The position numbers were made by a program, and so were the translations under genes. A stretch of 24,370 bases of DNA, taken from Lentimicrobiaceae bacterium (GTDB taxonomy: Bacteria > Bacteroidota > Bacteroidia > Bacteroidales > SKPS01). Positions 7,333-14,675 of the stretch are shown here, piece after piece. Positions within the stretch are counted from its first letter, which is position 1. Each line of letters opens with the position of its first letter. Under the pieces are notes generated by a model that was given only the letters and a program-made list of their open reading frames with translations, ran no database searches and was not told where the DNA came from. The stretch is from NCBI GenBank assembly GCA_007119395.1, contig SKPS01000221.1:1-24370 (forward strand), read 5' to 3'.

Positions 7333-7683
7333 ATGACAAAACAGAGATCTCCTGACGGGAATCTTTTCAGCATTCCGGCTAGTTCTTTGGAATTATCCGC
7401 ACAAGGGGAGTTAACAGATGTTCTGATGAGGCGTGAGGGTGTGGTTGTTGAGCGGATTGTTTCGCACGGGCATGTGACTCCTCCCGGGGAGTGGTATGAC
7501 CAGGCAGACGACGAGTGGGTTTTGCTGGTGAAGGGTGAGGCTGAGATCACCTTCGACGATGGCACCTGTTGCCGGTTGCAGGGAGGGGACCATTTGATGA
7601 TAGCGGCAGGGCGCAGGCACCGTGTAACCTTCACCTCGTCACCCGCTGTATGGCTGGCCGTTTTTATAAACCCCAATATCTGA
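7333..7683 (+). CDS. Small cupin-domain protein
   Basis: The 116-residue protein is a single cupin barrel. It shows ERIVSHGHVTPPGEWYDQADDEWVLL (conserved cupin motif 1 region, with His and Glu candidates for metal binding), GEAEITF, and the second motif GDHLMIAAGRRHRV. Comparable small cupins are common, and their substrates are mostly unknown. The stop TGA shares its last A with the ATG of the aminotransferase gene (TGATG), so the two are translationally coupled. A role linked to the aminotransferase substrate is possible but not shown. The TAATTTTG at 7323-7330 looks like a -7 box but is only 2 nt from the ATG, so the promoter position is unclear. Confidence 0.88.
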   Translation: MTKQRSPDGNLFSIPASSLELSAQGELTDVLMRREGVVVERIVSHGHVTPPGEWYDQADDEWVLLVKGEAEITFDDGTCCRLQGGDHLMIAAGRRHRVTFTSSPAVWLAVFINPNI

Positions 7684-8861
7684 TGATCAATAAAAAAGAG
7701 TTATTCTTTCGTTACCTGGCACAAACATCTGATGCACCACCTGCTTTTGAGGTGGAGCGTGCCGAAGGGCTCTATTTGTATACACCCGACGGCGACCGAA
7801 TCACGGACCTGATTTCCGGCATTGCGGTCAACAACGTTGGTCACCGGCACCCTGCGGTGGTTGCGGCGGTTCAGGAGCAGATCAACCGCTATATGCATAT
7901 TATGGTATATGGTGAAGTGGTGTTGTCGCCACAGGTGTTGCTGGCAGAAAAGCTGGCCTCCCTCCTACCCGATCCGTTACGTAGCATCTACCTGGTGAAC
8001 TCGGGCAGCGAGGCCAACGAAGGGGCGCTCAAGCTGGCCAGAAAACACACCGGCCGAAGCGGCATTGTCTCTTTCGACAACGCCTACCATGGCAGCACGC
8101 ATGGCTGCCTGAGTGTGATAGGTGGCGACTATTACAAGCAGGGTTATGGCCCGCTGTTGCCTGATGTGGTTCGCCTCCCCTTCAACAACCGGGAAGCGTT
8201 AACCCGCATCGACCGGACCACAGCCGCGGTGATGGTGGAGGTGATACAGGGAGAAGCAGGTGTAGTGGCAGCCACACCGGAATTTTTAAGAGACCTTAGC
8301 ATCAGGTGCCTTGAAACGGGTGCCGTACTGATTTTCGATGAGGTGCAGACAGGCTTTGGTCGAACCGGGAAAATGTTTGCTTTTGAACACTATGGCATTG
8401 TACCCGACATCATCACCTTTGCAAAAGGGATGGGCGGAGGGATGCCTATCGGCGCGTTTGTTGCATCACAGGATCTGATGGCCGTATTGAAACAGAGCCC
8501 TGCGTTGGGGCATATCACCACCTTCGGTGGCCATCCCGTGGCAGCGGCTGCGGCCAAAGCATCCCTGGAGGTTATTGCGCAGGATGGCTTCCTGGAAGAG
8601 GTGAACAGAAAAGGGGAAAGGTTCGCACACCGGCTCAATGATCACCCCGCCATTGTACAGATCAGACAGCACGGACTGATGATGGCCGTGGAGCTGAAAG
8701 CCGATCGCAACATCCAGCAGTTTATCGTCAGGGCGTTGCAGCACGGCATTCTGTCTGACTGGTTCCTCTTTTGCGACAACGCTTTCCGCATCGCTCCTCC
8801 GCTTACCATAACAGATGAAGAGATCGACCAGGCAGCGGAGACTCTCCGGAAAATACTATAG
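7683..8861 (+). CDS. Class III PLP-dependent aminotransferase
   Basis: The 392-residue protein has the acetylornithine/GABA aminotransferase-type fold. It shows NSGSEANEGALKLAR (phosphate-binding region, 106-120), AYHGSTHG (134-141), LIFDEVQTGFGRTG (Asp219 for the pyridine nitrogen) and TFAKGMGGGMPIG with the PLP lysine Lys248. The start at 7683 overlaps the cupin stop by one base; an upstream in-frame start at 7569 lies inside the cupin gene and is rejected. Substrate is undecided between omega-amino acids, ornithine derivatives and others. A hairpin terminator begins at its stop codon. It converges on iorAB, so any metabolic link with that oxidoreductase is inference. Confidence 0.92.
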   Translation: MINKKELFFRYLAQTSDAPPAFEVERAEGLYLYTPDGDRITDLISGIAVNNVGHRHPAVVAAVQEQINRYMHIMVYGEVVLSPQVLLAEKLASLLPDPLRSIYLVNSGSEANEGALKLARKHTGRSGIVSFDNAYHGSTHGCLSVIGGDYYKQGYGPLLPDVVRLPFNNREALTRIDRTTAAVMVEVIQGEAGVVAATPEFLRDLSIRCLETGAVLIFDEVQTGFGRTGKMFAFEHYGIVPDIITFAKGMGGGMPIGAFVASQDLMAVLKQSPALGHITTFGGHPVAAAAAKASLEVIAQDGFLEEVNRKGERFAHRLNDHPAIVQIRQHGLMMAVELKADRNIQQFIVRALQHGILSDWFLFCDNAFRIAPPLTITDEEIDQAAETLRKIL

Positions 8862-8896
8862 ATCGGTTACCCTTTCGTCAAGGCAACCGATCTTTT
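8860..8896 (+). terminator. Intrinsic terminator after the aminotransferase gene
   Basis: AGATCGGTT (8860-8868) pairs with AACCGATCT (8885-8893), with an inner CCTT/AAGG stem, followed by TTTT. The left arm overlaps the TAG stop codon. No comparably clear terminator for iorB is seen on the other strand; a weak CACCC/GGGTG hairpin lies at 8925-8940. Confidence 0.75.
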
Positions 8897-8953
8897 GTAC
8901 GCACTGTCAATGAAATCCAAACAACACCCTGAGGCGGGTGGGATGGAATGGGA

Positions 8954-9541
8954 TCAGGCTTTCCTGTATTTCTCACCGGCTTCAAGTCCGGCCTTGAGGG
9001 CATCCAGGTTGAAGGAGACCACCTCCTCTCCTTTCCGACCGAACAGGTTACGAACCGACTGTTCCAGCCAGCTATAGTCCATCTCCAGAAACGGAGCAGC
9101 GGCACCAAGCATCACCATATTGGCTGCTTTCACACTCCCCATCTCCTTGGCAATGGTATCGGCATCGATCACGATATGGTTCTTTACCTTTCTGATCTCA
9201 CTCAGGATCACTTCAACATCGGGGTATTCCGGAATGTTGATAAACGGTTTTGCGTTGGTGATCAGCCACCCTTCGGGTGACAGGTAAGGCAGGTACCTTA
9301 ATGACTCCATCGGTTCTACCGAGAGGATCATGTCAGCTCTTCCCTGGGGGATGAGGTCTGAAGCCACCTCTTTATCGGAGATCCGGAGGTGTGACTGCAC
9401 ATCACCACCCCGCTGGCTCATCCCGTGTACTTCAGCCTGCTTCAGATACAACCCATGATCGACTGCCGCCATGCCAATGGTGGCTGCAATTGAAAGAATC
9501 CCTTGTCCGCCTACTCCGGCCAGTATTATGTCTTTTTTCAT
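8954..9541 (-). CDS. iorB: Indolepyruvate:ferredoxin oxidoreductase, beta subunit
   Basis: The 195-residue protein starts KKDIILAGVGGQGILSIAATIG, the gamma-type domain of pyruvate-ferredoxin-oxidoreductase-family enzymes, followed by EVHGMSQRGGDVQSHLR, a strongly conserved IorB segment. With IorA it converts aryl pyruvates from Trp, Phe and Tyr to aryl-acetyl-CoA plus CO2, reducing ferredoxin. The ATG at 9541 fits the family start. An upstream ATG at 9583 is in frame, 3 nt after the iorA stop, and would add a basic 14-residue leader. It is the second gene of the iorA-iorB operon. Confidence 0.94.
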   Translation of the reverse strand: MKKDIILAGVGGQGILSIAATIGMAAVDHGLYLKQAEVHGMSQRGGDVQSHLRISDKEVASDLIPQGRADMILSVEPMESLRYLPYLSPEGWLITNAKPFINIPEYPDVEVILSEIRKVKNHIVIDADTIAKEMGSVKAANMVMLGAAAPFLEMDYSWLEQSVRNLFGRKGEEVVSFNLDALKAGLEAGEKYRKA

Positions 9542-9586
9542 CTTTTCTCTGTTTTTACGTTTCTTCGAACCAATCTGTAACAACGC

Positions 9587-11209
9587 CTATTTTTTCTCGT
9601 TCTTTTTCTTTTCGGCAAACTTCTGCCGCATCCTTTTGTTGAGGGTTTGAATACACTCTCTTCTGGGGATAATCACAGAAACGCCCTTGTATTCGAACTC
9701 TTCTTTACACACCTGCTCATTCGCTTCGTGGTGTTTTCTGAGGGGTTTCAGCACCCGGATGTGGTCGGGGTGTACTCCCACACCCTGGCATATCTCTTCG
9801 ATACGGTTGAGTGCGGATGATTTTTGCCCGCCGGTCATGGCCGTGGTGGCGTTGTCGAGAATGATGATGGTAACGGGTGTATTGTCATTCACGCAATCGA
9901 GGAGTCCTGTGATCCCTGAGTGGGTGAAAGTTGAGTCACCGATTACGGCTACGGCCGGGTGGAGGCCTGCATCAGCGGCACCTTTTGCCATGGTGACCGA
10001 TGCGCCCATGTCAACGCAGGTGTTAATGGCTTCGTAGGGTTTAAACGCACCGAGTGTATAGCAACCGATATCGGAGAAGACCCGCCCTTTGGCCCATTTT
10101 TCGAGGGCTTCATTCATGGCGTTGAATGAGTCGATATGGGGGCATCCATTACAGAGGCTTGGGGGTCTGCCGGCCACCAGATCAGGAACAGGCATCCCTG
10201 TGGTGTTTTCCATACCGAGGCTGGCTGCCACAATATTGGGGTTGAGTTCTCCGGTACGGGGAACGGTGCCGTCGAGCCGCCCTTTCACCTGTTTGCCAAG
10301 GTTAAGGAAACCTTTGATCATCTCCTCTACAATGGGGTATCCATCTTCGAGCACCAGCAACGTATCGCATGTATCGTACAGTTTGCGTACCATATCTTCC
10401 GGCATGGGGTACTGCGCAAGTTTCAACACCGGATAAGGCACTGTGCGGTCCGGGTAGTTCTCCATAAGGTAGTTGAAAGCCAATCCACAGGCAATGATAC
10501 CCATGCTTTTGTCGGGGCCGTCAATATAGGCATTGAAGCCACCTTCGGCTGAAGCCTTTTCGAAGAACACCTGGTTGTCGAGCAACTCGCGGTACTGTTT
10601 CCGTGCGATGGATGGCAACAACACGAACTGCCTCAGGTTTTCGGGGAGCTTGATCTCATTTTGTGGCCGTGGGGTTGTACGCACTACGCCTGAACGGGAG
10701 TGAGCCAGACGGGTAGTGATACGCAACATCACCGGGATTTTGTATTTCTCAGACAGGTCGAAGCCGTAGTGCACCATGTCATAGGCCTCTTGCTGACTTG
10801 ACGGCTCCAGCACCGGAATAAAAGAGAATTTCGCATAGAACCTGGAGTCTTGCTCATTTTGCGAAGAGTGCATCGAAGGGTCATCGGCTGCTACCACGAT
10901 CATGCCACCGTTGGCACCGGTGATGGCAGAATTGATAAACGCATCGGCGGCTACATTCAAACCCACATGCTTCATGCATACCATGCTTCTCTTTCCGGCA
11001 TAAGACATCCCAAGAGAAGCCTCCATCGCCGTTTTTTCGTTCGCAGCCCAATCTGAACGTATCCCTTTCTCTTTTGCCTCTTTTGATTGCTGTACATACT
11101 CTGTAATCTCCGTGGATGGTGTTCCCGGATAAGCAAAAATGCCGGAAATGCCGGCGTCTATCGCTGCCTGGGCTATCGCTTCGTCGCCCAATAACATCAG
11201 TTTCTGCAT
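9587..11209 (-). CDS. iorA: Indolepyruvate:ferredoxin oxidoreductase, alpha subunit
   Basis: The 540-residue protein has the N-terminal pyrimidine-binding domain (FAYPGTPSTEITEY, 25-38), the LCNGCPH motif (352-357), and the thiamine diphosphate domain with DIGCYTLG (380-387) and GDSTFTHSGITGL (424-436) ending in ILDN. IorA and IorB oxidise aryl pyruvates with CoA and ferredoxin. Classic archaeal IorA carries two [4Fe-4S] clusters in a C-terminal ferredoxin domain. Here the protein ends soon after EYKGVSVIIPRRECIQTLNKR with a Lys-rich tail and has no CxxCxxC cluster motif. It is transcribed leftward with iorB from a promoter in the 95-bp spacer shared with the divergent acpH-like gene. Confidence 0.94.
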   Translation of the reverse strand: MQKLMLLGDEAIAQAAIDAGISGIFAYPGTPSTEITEYVQQSKEAKEKGIRSDWAANEKTAMEASLGMSYAGKRSMVCMKHVGLNVAADAFINSAITGANGGMIVVAADDPSMHSSQNEQDSRFYAKFSFIPVLEPSSQQEAYDMVHYGFDLSEKYKIPVMLRITTRLAHSRSGVVRTTPRPQNEIKLPENLRQFVLLPSIARKQYRELLDNQVFFEKASAEGGFNAYIDGPDKSMGIIACGLAFNYLMENYPDRTVPYPVLKLAQYPMPEDMVRKLYDTCDTLLVLEDGYPIVEEMIKGFLNLGKQVKGRLDGTVPRTGELNPNIVAASLGMENTTGMPVPDLVAGRPPSLCNGCPHIDSFNAMNEALEKWAKGRVFSDIGCYTLGAFKPYEAINTCVDMGASVTMAKGAADAGLHPAVAVIGDSTFTHSGITGLLDCVNDNTPVTIIILDNATTAMTGGQKSSALNRIEEICQGVGVHPDHIRVLKPLRKHHEANEQVCKEEFEYKGVSVIIPRRECIQTLNKRMRQKFAEKKKNEKK

Positions 11210-11247
11210 ATGATATTAAAATATTCGTTTGTATACATTATCTTTAC

Positions 11248-11278
11248 CTTGCAGCGCAAAAATAGGAATATATTTTTG
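11248..11278 (+). promoter_or_regulatory. Promoter of the AcpH-like gene
   Basis: CTTG (11248-11251), 19 bp, then TATTTTTG (11271-11278). The -7 box is perfect and the -33 box matches at TTG. The predicted start is near 11283, about 22 nt before the ATG at 11305. Confidence 0.65.
11257..11264 (-). promoter_or_regulatory. Candidate -7 box of the iorAB promoter
   Basis: The minus strand reads TATTTTTG, matching TAnnTTTG. No clear TTTG lies 19 bp upstream. The predicted leader to the ATG at 11209 is about 43 nt. It lies 6 bp from the oppositely directed -7 box at 11271-11278. Confidence 0.5.
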
Positions 11279-11304
11279 AATATCTTGCATCACAATTTCA
11301 AGTT

Positions 11305-11979
11305 ATGAACCTTCTGGCACATGCATACCTCTCCGGCGACAACAGCGACTTGCTGATTGGCAACTTCATTGCTGATCATATCAAAGGGAACAAAATACAG
11401 CATTATCCTAAAAGCGTGATAGATGGCATCATGCTGCACCGTGCCATTGACCATTACACCGACCACCATCCGGTGTTTATCAGAAGCTGTAACAGACTAT
11501 ACCATCGTTTTCATAAATATGCAGGTATTGTGGTTGACATCTACTTCGACCACTTTCTGGCTTCACAATGGCACCACTACCATCACGTTCCCCTGGAGAA
11601 GTTCACCGAGCGGTGTTATGCTACCCTGCTCAGGCACTATCAGATGTTGCCACAGCGCACCAAAAGTCTGCTGCCGCACATCATGATCGACAACTGGCTG
11701 ATGGCGTATGCAAACATGGAGGCGCTGGCCAAAAGTTTTCGGGGCATCTCACGCAGGGTACGGTACAATCCCGGTCTGGAAAATGCTGTAGAGGAGCTGG
11801 AGAAGCATTATGTACATTTTGCCAATGACTTCAAAGAGTTTTTCCCTGACCTGGTGCTCTTCACCAACGCAAAGATTTCCGGGTGGGATGCTACTCCAGT
11901 GAGGCTCACGCGGAAGGTTCGGCGAAAGATGATCAAGCGGCGGTGGTTAAGGGTGTTGAGGCGCAGGTCAGGACTCTGA
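11305..11979 (+). CDS. Acyl carrier protein phosphodiesterase (AcpH/DUF479 family)
   Basis: The 224-residue protein starts MNLLAHAYLSG and continues LLIGNFIADHIKG and GIMLHRAIDHYTDHHP, with many His and Asp residues that can bind metal, then DIYFDHFLA. These are features of AcpH, which removes the 4'-phosphopantetheine arm from holo-ACP in the cytoplasm. The C-terminus after ISGWDA carries about 28 extra residues rich in Arg and Lys (RRKMIKRRWLRVLRRR), which I do not remember as typical of the family. Its last 12 bases overlap the 3' end of the convergent hydE gene. No functional link to hydE is evident. Confidence 0.87.
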   Translation: MNLLAHAYLSGDNSDLLIGNFIADHIKGNKIQHYPKSVIDGIMLHRAIDHYTDHHPVFIRSCNRLYHRFHKYAGIVVDIYFDHFLASQWHHYHHVPLEKFTERCYATLLRHYQMLPQRTKSLLPHIMIDNWLMAYANMEALAKSFRGISRRVRYNPGLENAVEELEKHYVHFANDFKEFFPDLVLFTNAKISGWDATPVRLTRKVRRKMIKRRWLRVLRRRSGL

Positions 11980-13050
11980 TCTTTTCTTGTAGTGGAGTGA
12001 GTCACCCCATTCGCCATACCCAATTTCGTCACCGGCCAGTTTAATACGCGCTTCGAGGCAGTTTTTGCACTCATCAGCCTCTTCGTCCACACACGGCTTG
12101 TCGTCATACAAAAGATACCCCTCACGGTATTGCACCGGTGTGAGGTTGGGCATGATCACATTGGCGCCCACTTTAAGGGCTTTTTCACGGCCGATCGGGT
12201 CGATGGCCTGCATAGCTGTGGTAGCAGCGATATTGATATCGGGCATCATGATGCGCAGCAAAGCGATCATTTTCATCGACAGGTTAAACCGCTCTTCACG
12301 GGGCATCAGCGCATCACGATGCTCCCACAACGGTGTCTCTTCGTGCTCGATATAAGGCCCCATTCCTGCCATATCAATATCGATCTCTTTAAAAAACAGC
12401 AGGTCATTTGCCAGGTGTTCCAGTGTTTGGAACGGGAGTCCGATCATTACACCTGTTCCCACCTGATAACCAATTCGTTTAAGGGTATCAAGGGCCTCCA
12501 TCCGCACAGAGAAATCGTGCAAACGATCTTCCGGATGCAGATTCCGGTAGAGTTCACGGTCACTCTCTTCAATGCGCAGCAGGTACCTGTGTGCCCCTGC
12601 CTCGTACCACTCACGGAACACTTCCTCGCTTTGTTCTCCCAGCGACAAAGTGATGTGCATTTCGCCACCCGTTTGCTGGTGAATTTTCTGTAACAGAGAG
12701 GTGATGGTGCGCACATGCTGCCGGTCAGTACGTTCACCACCCTGGATCACCAGGGAGGCAAAGCGTTCACGGTGAGCATACATCGCAGCATCCAACACCT
12801 CCTGCTCGGTGAGATAATAGCGGTCAACGCGTTGATTGCCTCTGCGAATGCCACAATAGAAGCAGTTCTTTGCGCACACATTGCTGAACTCTATCAACCC
12901 GCGAAAATAGACCTTCTTGCCCACAACCTGCTCCTTCACCTCCAGAGCACGCTTGTATATCAACTGCCGGTCAGTTGCGTCAGCACCCAGCAAAAACACC
13001 AGCTCCTCACGTGTAAATTCACCCTTCTGTAATACTGAACCTATGTCCAT
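11968..13050 (-). CDS. hydE: [FeFe]-hydrogenase H-cluster maturase, radical SAM protein HydE
   Basis: The 360-residue protein has the radical SAM motif CAKNCFYC (Cys59, Cys63, Cys66; CX3CX2C) binding a [4Fe-4S] cluster. A second cysteine set CVDEEADECKNC (Cys320, Cys328, Cys331; CX7CX2C) matches the accessory cluster site of HydE. The body contains LVIQGGERTD and GVMIGLPFQTLEHLANDL, as in HydE. It works with HydF and HydG to build the diiron subcluster of [FeFe]-hydrogenase. Neither partner nor the hydrogenase is in this window. The ATG at 13050 is chosen because the family starts shortly before the EFTREELVFLL segment; the 30 codons upstream are not family-like. BioB/PylB-type relatives are the main alternative, but the second cysteine set favours HydE. 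Confidence 0.9.
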   Translation of the reverse strand: MDIGSVLQKGEFTREELVFLLGADATDRQLIYKRALEVKEQVVGKKVYFRGLIEFSNVCAKNCFYCGIRRGNQRVDRYYLTEQEVLDAAMYAHRERFASLVIQGGERTDRQHVRTITSLLQKIHQQTGGEMHITLSLGEQSEEVFREWYEAGAHRYLLRIEESDRELYRNLHPEDRLHDFSVRMEALDTLKRIGYQVGTGVMIGLPFQTLEHLANDLLFFKEIDIDMAGMGPYIEHEETPLWEHRDALMPREERFNLSMKMIALLRIMMPDINIAATTAMQAIDPIGREKALKVGANVIMPNLTPVQYREGYLLYDDKPCVDEEADECKNCLEARIKLAGDEIGYGEWGDSLHYKKRSES

Positions 13051-13221
13051 TCTTTCTGTTGTATTGTGACTTGATGTGCATATATAACGTACACACCAGT
13101 CAATTGTTTGATAACTCCACAGCCTGACAGGCCTGGCCAAATCCAGTAACCGGTTTCAATCCCTTCCGGAATATGGTTTGGCACCTGCTGAAAGGAATAA
13201 GCACCACCACGTCTGTCACTC

Positions 13222-13953
13222 TTAAAACACTTGCAGGGCCGCGTTTGTTCTTTGGGTCCACCTCGACAGTTCCTCTCTCCTCAGGGAAAGCTCAAGACCC
13301 AGGGCAACAATGGTTGGCTGGTATCCAATCAACAGACCCATTCCAAGCGGTATGGCATAACCCACCTGGAAAAACCCTTTGACTGGCGCTTTCCCGGCTT
13401 TAATGGTAATGGCAGGCTCAAAAAACGAAGTGTACAGCGCCGCACTTCCTTGTTCATAAAACCCCGGAACCACAAATCGTGCAGAGAAACCAAAATCGAA
13501 ATAATCTGTACCAATTCCCATGGTAGGTTGAATAAACCAACGCAACATAGAGGTGTTGGGTGTCAGATACTCATCATCAAAAACTCTTTCATTGATCCAG
13601 CCATATCCGCCACCGCCAAACACTTCAAAGCGAAATATGGAGGAGGTGGCAACAAAGTAGCCCACTCCCACTTCACCCAGGTAGTGTGATGGGTAATCGC
13701 CCAGAGAAGATGGGGCTAGCTGAAGGTTTCCCATAATACCGATGTTATCAGTTATGGCATAGGCCATCTGAGGATCGAAGCCGTTGGCGGTGATGGCAGC
13801 AGAGGCTGACAGCTGACCCTCCTCACTCAGCATAGGAACATTCAAGGAATTAGGGAAATAAATAGTGGGTGTACAAGACCATACGAGCATCATCAAAAAC
13901 AAAACAGCCACACCGGCAAAATGAGTAAGTTTTCTTAAGTATTGTTTCATCAT
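13222..13953 (-). CDS. Putative outer-membrane beta-barrel lipoprotein
   Basis: Family not recognised. The 243-residue protein has a basic N-terminus, a hydrophobic core and the lipobox MLVWSC (Cys27), so a lipidated N-terminus is likely. The mature part is a series of short amphipathic strands with aromatic and glycine residues (GEVGVGYFVA, FRFEVFGGGGYGW, TDYFDFGFSARFVV, PVKGFFQVGYAIPLG). This looks like a small beta-barrel of the outer-membrane type. A start at either of two adjacent ATGs (13953 or 13950) is possible. It lies 171 bp upstream of hydE on the same strand, with no terminator between them, so co-transcription is possible but a functional link is not supported. Confidence 0.75.
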   Translation of the reverse strand: MMKQYLRKLTHFAGVAVLFLMMLVWSCTPTIYFPNSLNVPMLSEEGQLSASAAITANGFDPQMAYAITDNIGIMGNLQLAPSSLGDYPSHYLGEVGVGYFVATSSIFRFEVFGGGGYGWINERVFDDEYLTPNTSMLRWFIQPTMGIGTDYFDFGFSARFVVPGFYEQGSAALYTSFFEPAITIKAGKAPVKGFFQVGYAIPLGMGLLIGYQPTIVALGLELSLRREELSRWTQRTNAALQVF

Positions 13954-14026
13954 TTCAGTTTTTTGGTTTTACTACGTAATCTAAGCCGCATATCATCAAA
14001 GAACAACATCCTCTTGAAAAAAAATC

Positions 14027-14068
14027 GCGTAATCTGAGGTGAAACAGCTATTGGTTTTTTCTAACGCG
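14027..14068. repeat. Dispersed repeat (GCGTAATC..GGTGAAA ... CTAACGCG), copy A
   Basis: GCGTAATCTGAGGTGAAA at 14027-14044 and CTAACGCG at 14061-14068 recur in the same order at 17551-17568 and 17592-17599. The gap 13954-14236 holds this repeat and the rpmB terminator and nothing else I can identify. Confidence 0.55.
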
Positions 14069-14175
14069 TTTCATTTGTAACGGAATGCAAGGTTTTTTAC
14101 TCATTGAAACGCATATTTCATTTGGTTACTGAACAACAAAGGCTAAACAAATATATGAGAATAATATTGTATCAC

Positions 14176-14210
14176 AAAAAAAAGACTCTTCACTGTAGCG
14201 TGAAAAGCCT
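14176..14210 (-). terminator. Intrinsic terminator of rpmB
   Basis: On the minus strand GGCTTTTCAC (14201-14210) pairs over 10 bp, with two G-T wobbles, with GTGAAGAGTC (14185-14194) around a 6-nt loop, followed by nine T (14176-14184). It lies 27 bp after the rpmB stop. Confidence 0.85.
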
Positions 14211-14236
14211 TTGTAAAAAAATCTGTATGGCTGCGT

Positions 14237-14476
14237 TTACTTTGAGAGGAGCCCCTTTTCGTATGCTTGTTTGAGCATGGTATTGATCCCTTTCTTATTC
14301 ACCATGCGGATGGCATGTGTAGAGACTTTCAGGGTGATATACCGGTCCTCTTCAGGGATATAAAATCTTTTCATCTGCAGATTGGGCAGGAATCTTCTCC
14401 TGGTCTTACGATTAGAGTGAGACACGTGGTTACCTGTCATCACGCTTTTTCCTGTTAATTGGCAAACTTTTGACAT
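14237..14476 (-). CDS. rpmB: 50S ribosomal protein L28
   Basis: The 79-residue protein starts SKVCQLTGKSVMTGNHVSHS, then NRKTRRRFLPNLQ and a basic C-terminal half (VSTHAIRMVNKKGINTML), the usual L28 pattern and length. It is a structural component of the large ribosomal subunit. The longer in-frame start at 14545 is rejected because it lies upstream of the predicted transcription start and adds non-family sequence. Promoter and terminator flank the gene closely, so it is a single-gene unit. In many Bacteroidales rpmB is followed by rpmG; rpmG is absent here. L28 forms with a zinc-binding Cys set exist, but only one Cys is present here. Confidence 0.95.
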   Translation of the reverse strand: MSKVCQLTGKSVMTGNHVSHSNRKTRRRFLPNLQMKRFYIPEEDRYITLKVSTHAIRMVNKKGINTMLKQAYEKGLLSK

Positions 14477-14515
14477 CACTAGCAGTTTTTGTTGTGGTTG
14501 ATCAAATTCGGGGTG

Positions 14516-14546
14516 CAAAGATCGGAAGAATTTTCGAACCGACAAG
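14516..14546 (-). promoter_or_regulatory. Promoter of rpmB
   Basis: The minus strand reads CTTG (14543-14546), 19 bp, then GATCTTTG (14516-14523). The first base of the -7 box deviates from TAnnTTTG; spacing and the TTTG part agree. The predicted leader is about 35 nt. Confidence 0.6.
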
Positions 14547-14675
14547 TGGGTGAGGCAGTTTTTTTTATCGGCCCGTTAATCAATGTGTGCTGGTGTTGTG
14601 AGAAGTAGCTGATGGATTGGGGGTTCGCAGGGGGAGGTGTGAGGAGTGTTTTGTGCCGGAAGCGGGTTAGGTTTT

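Noticed and set aside
14477..14545. Longer start for ribosomal protein L28
   Set aside because: It would begin upstream of the predicted transcript start and adds 23 residues absent from the family.
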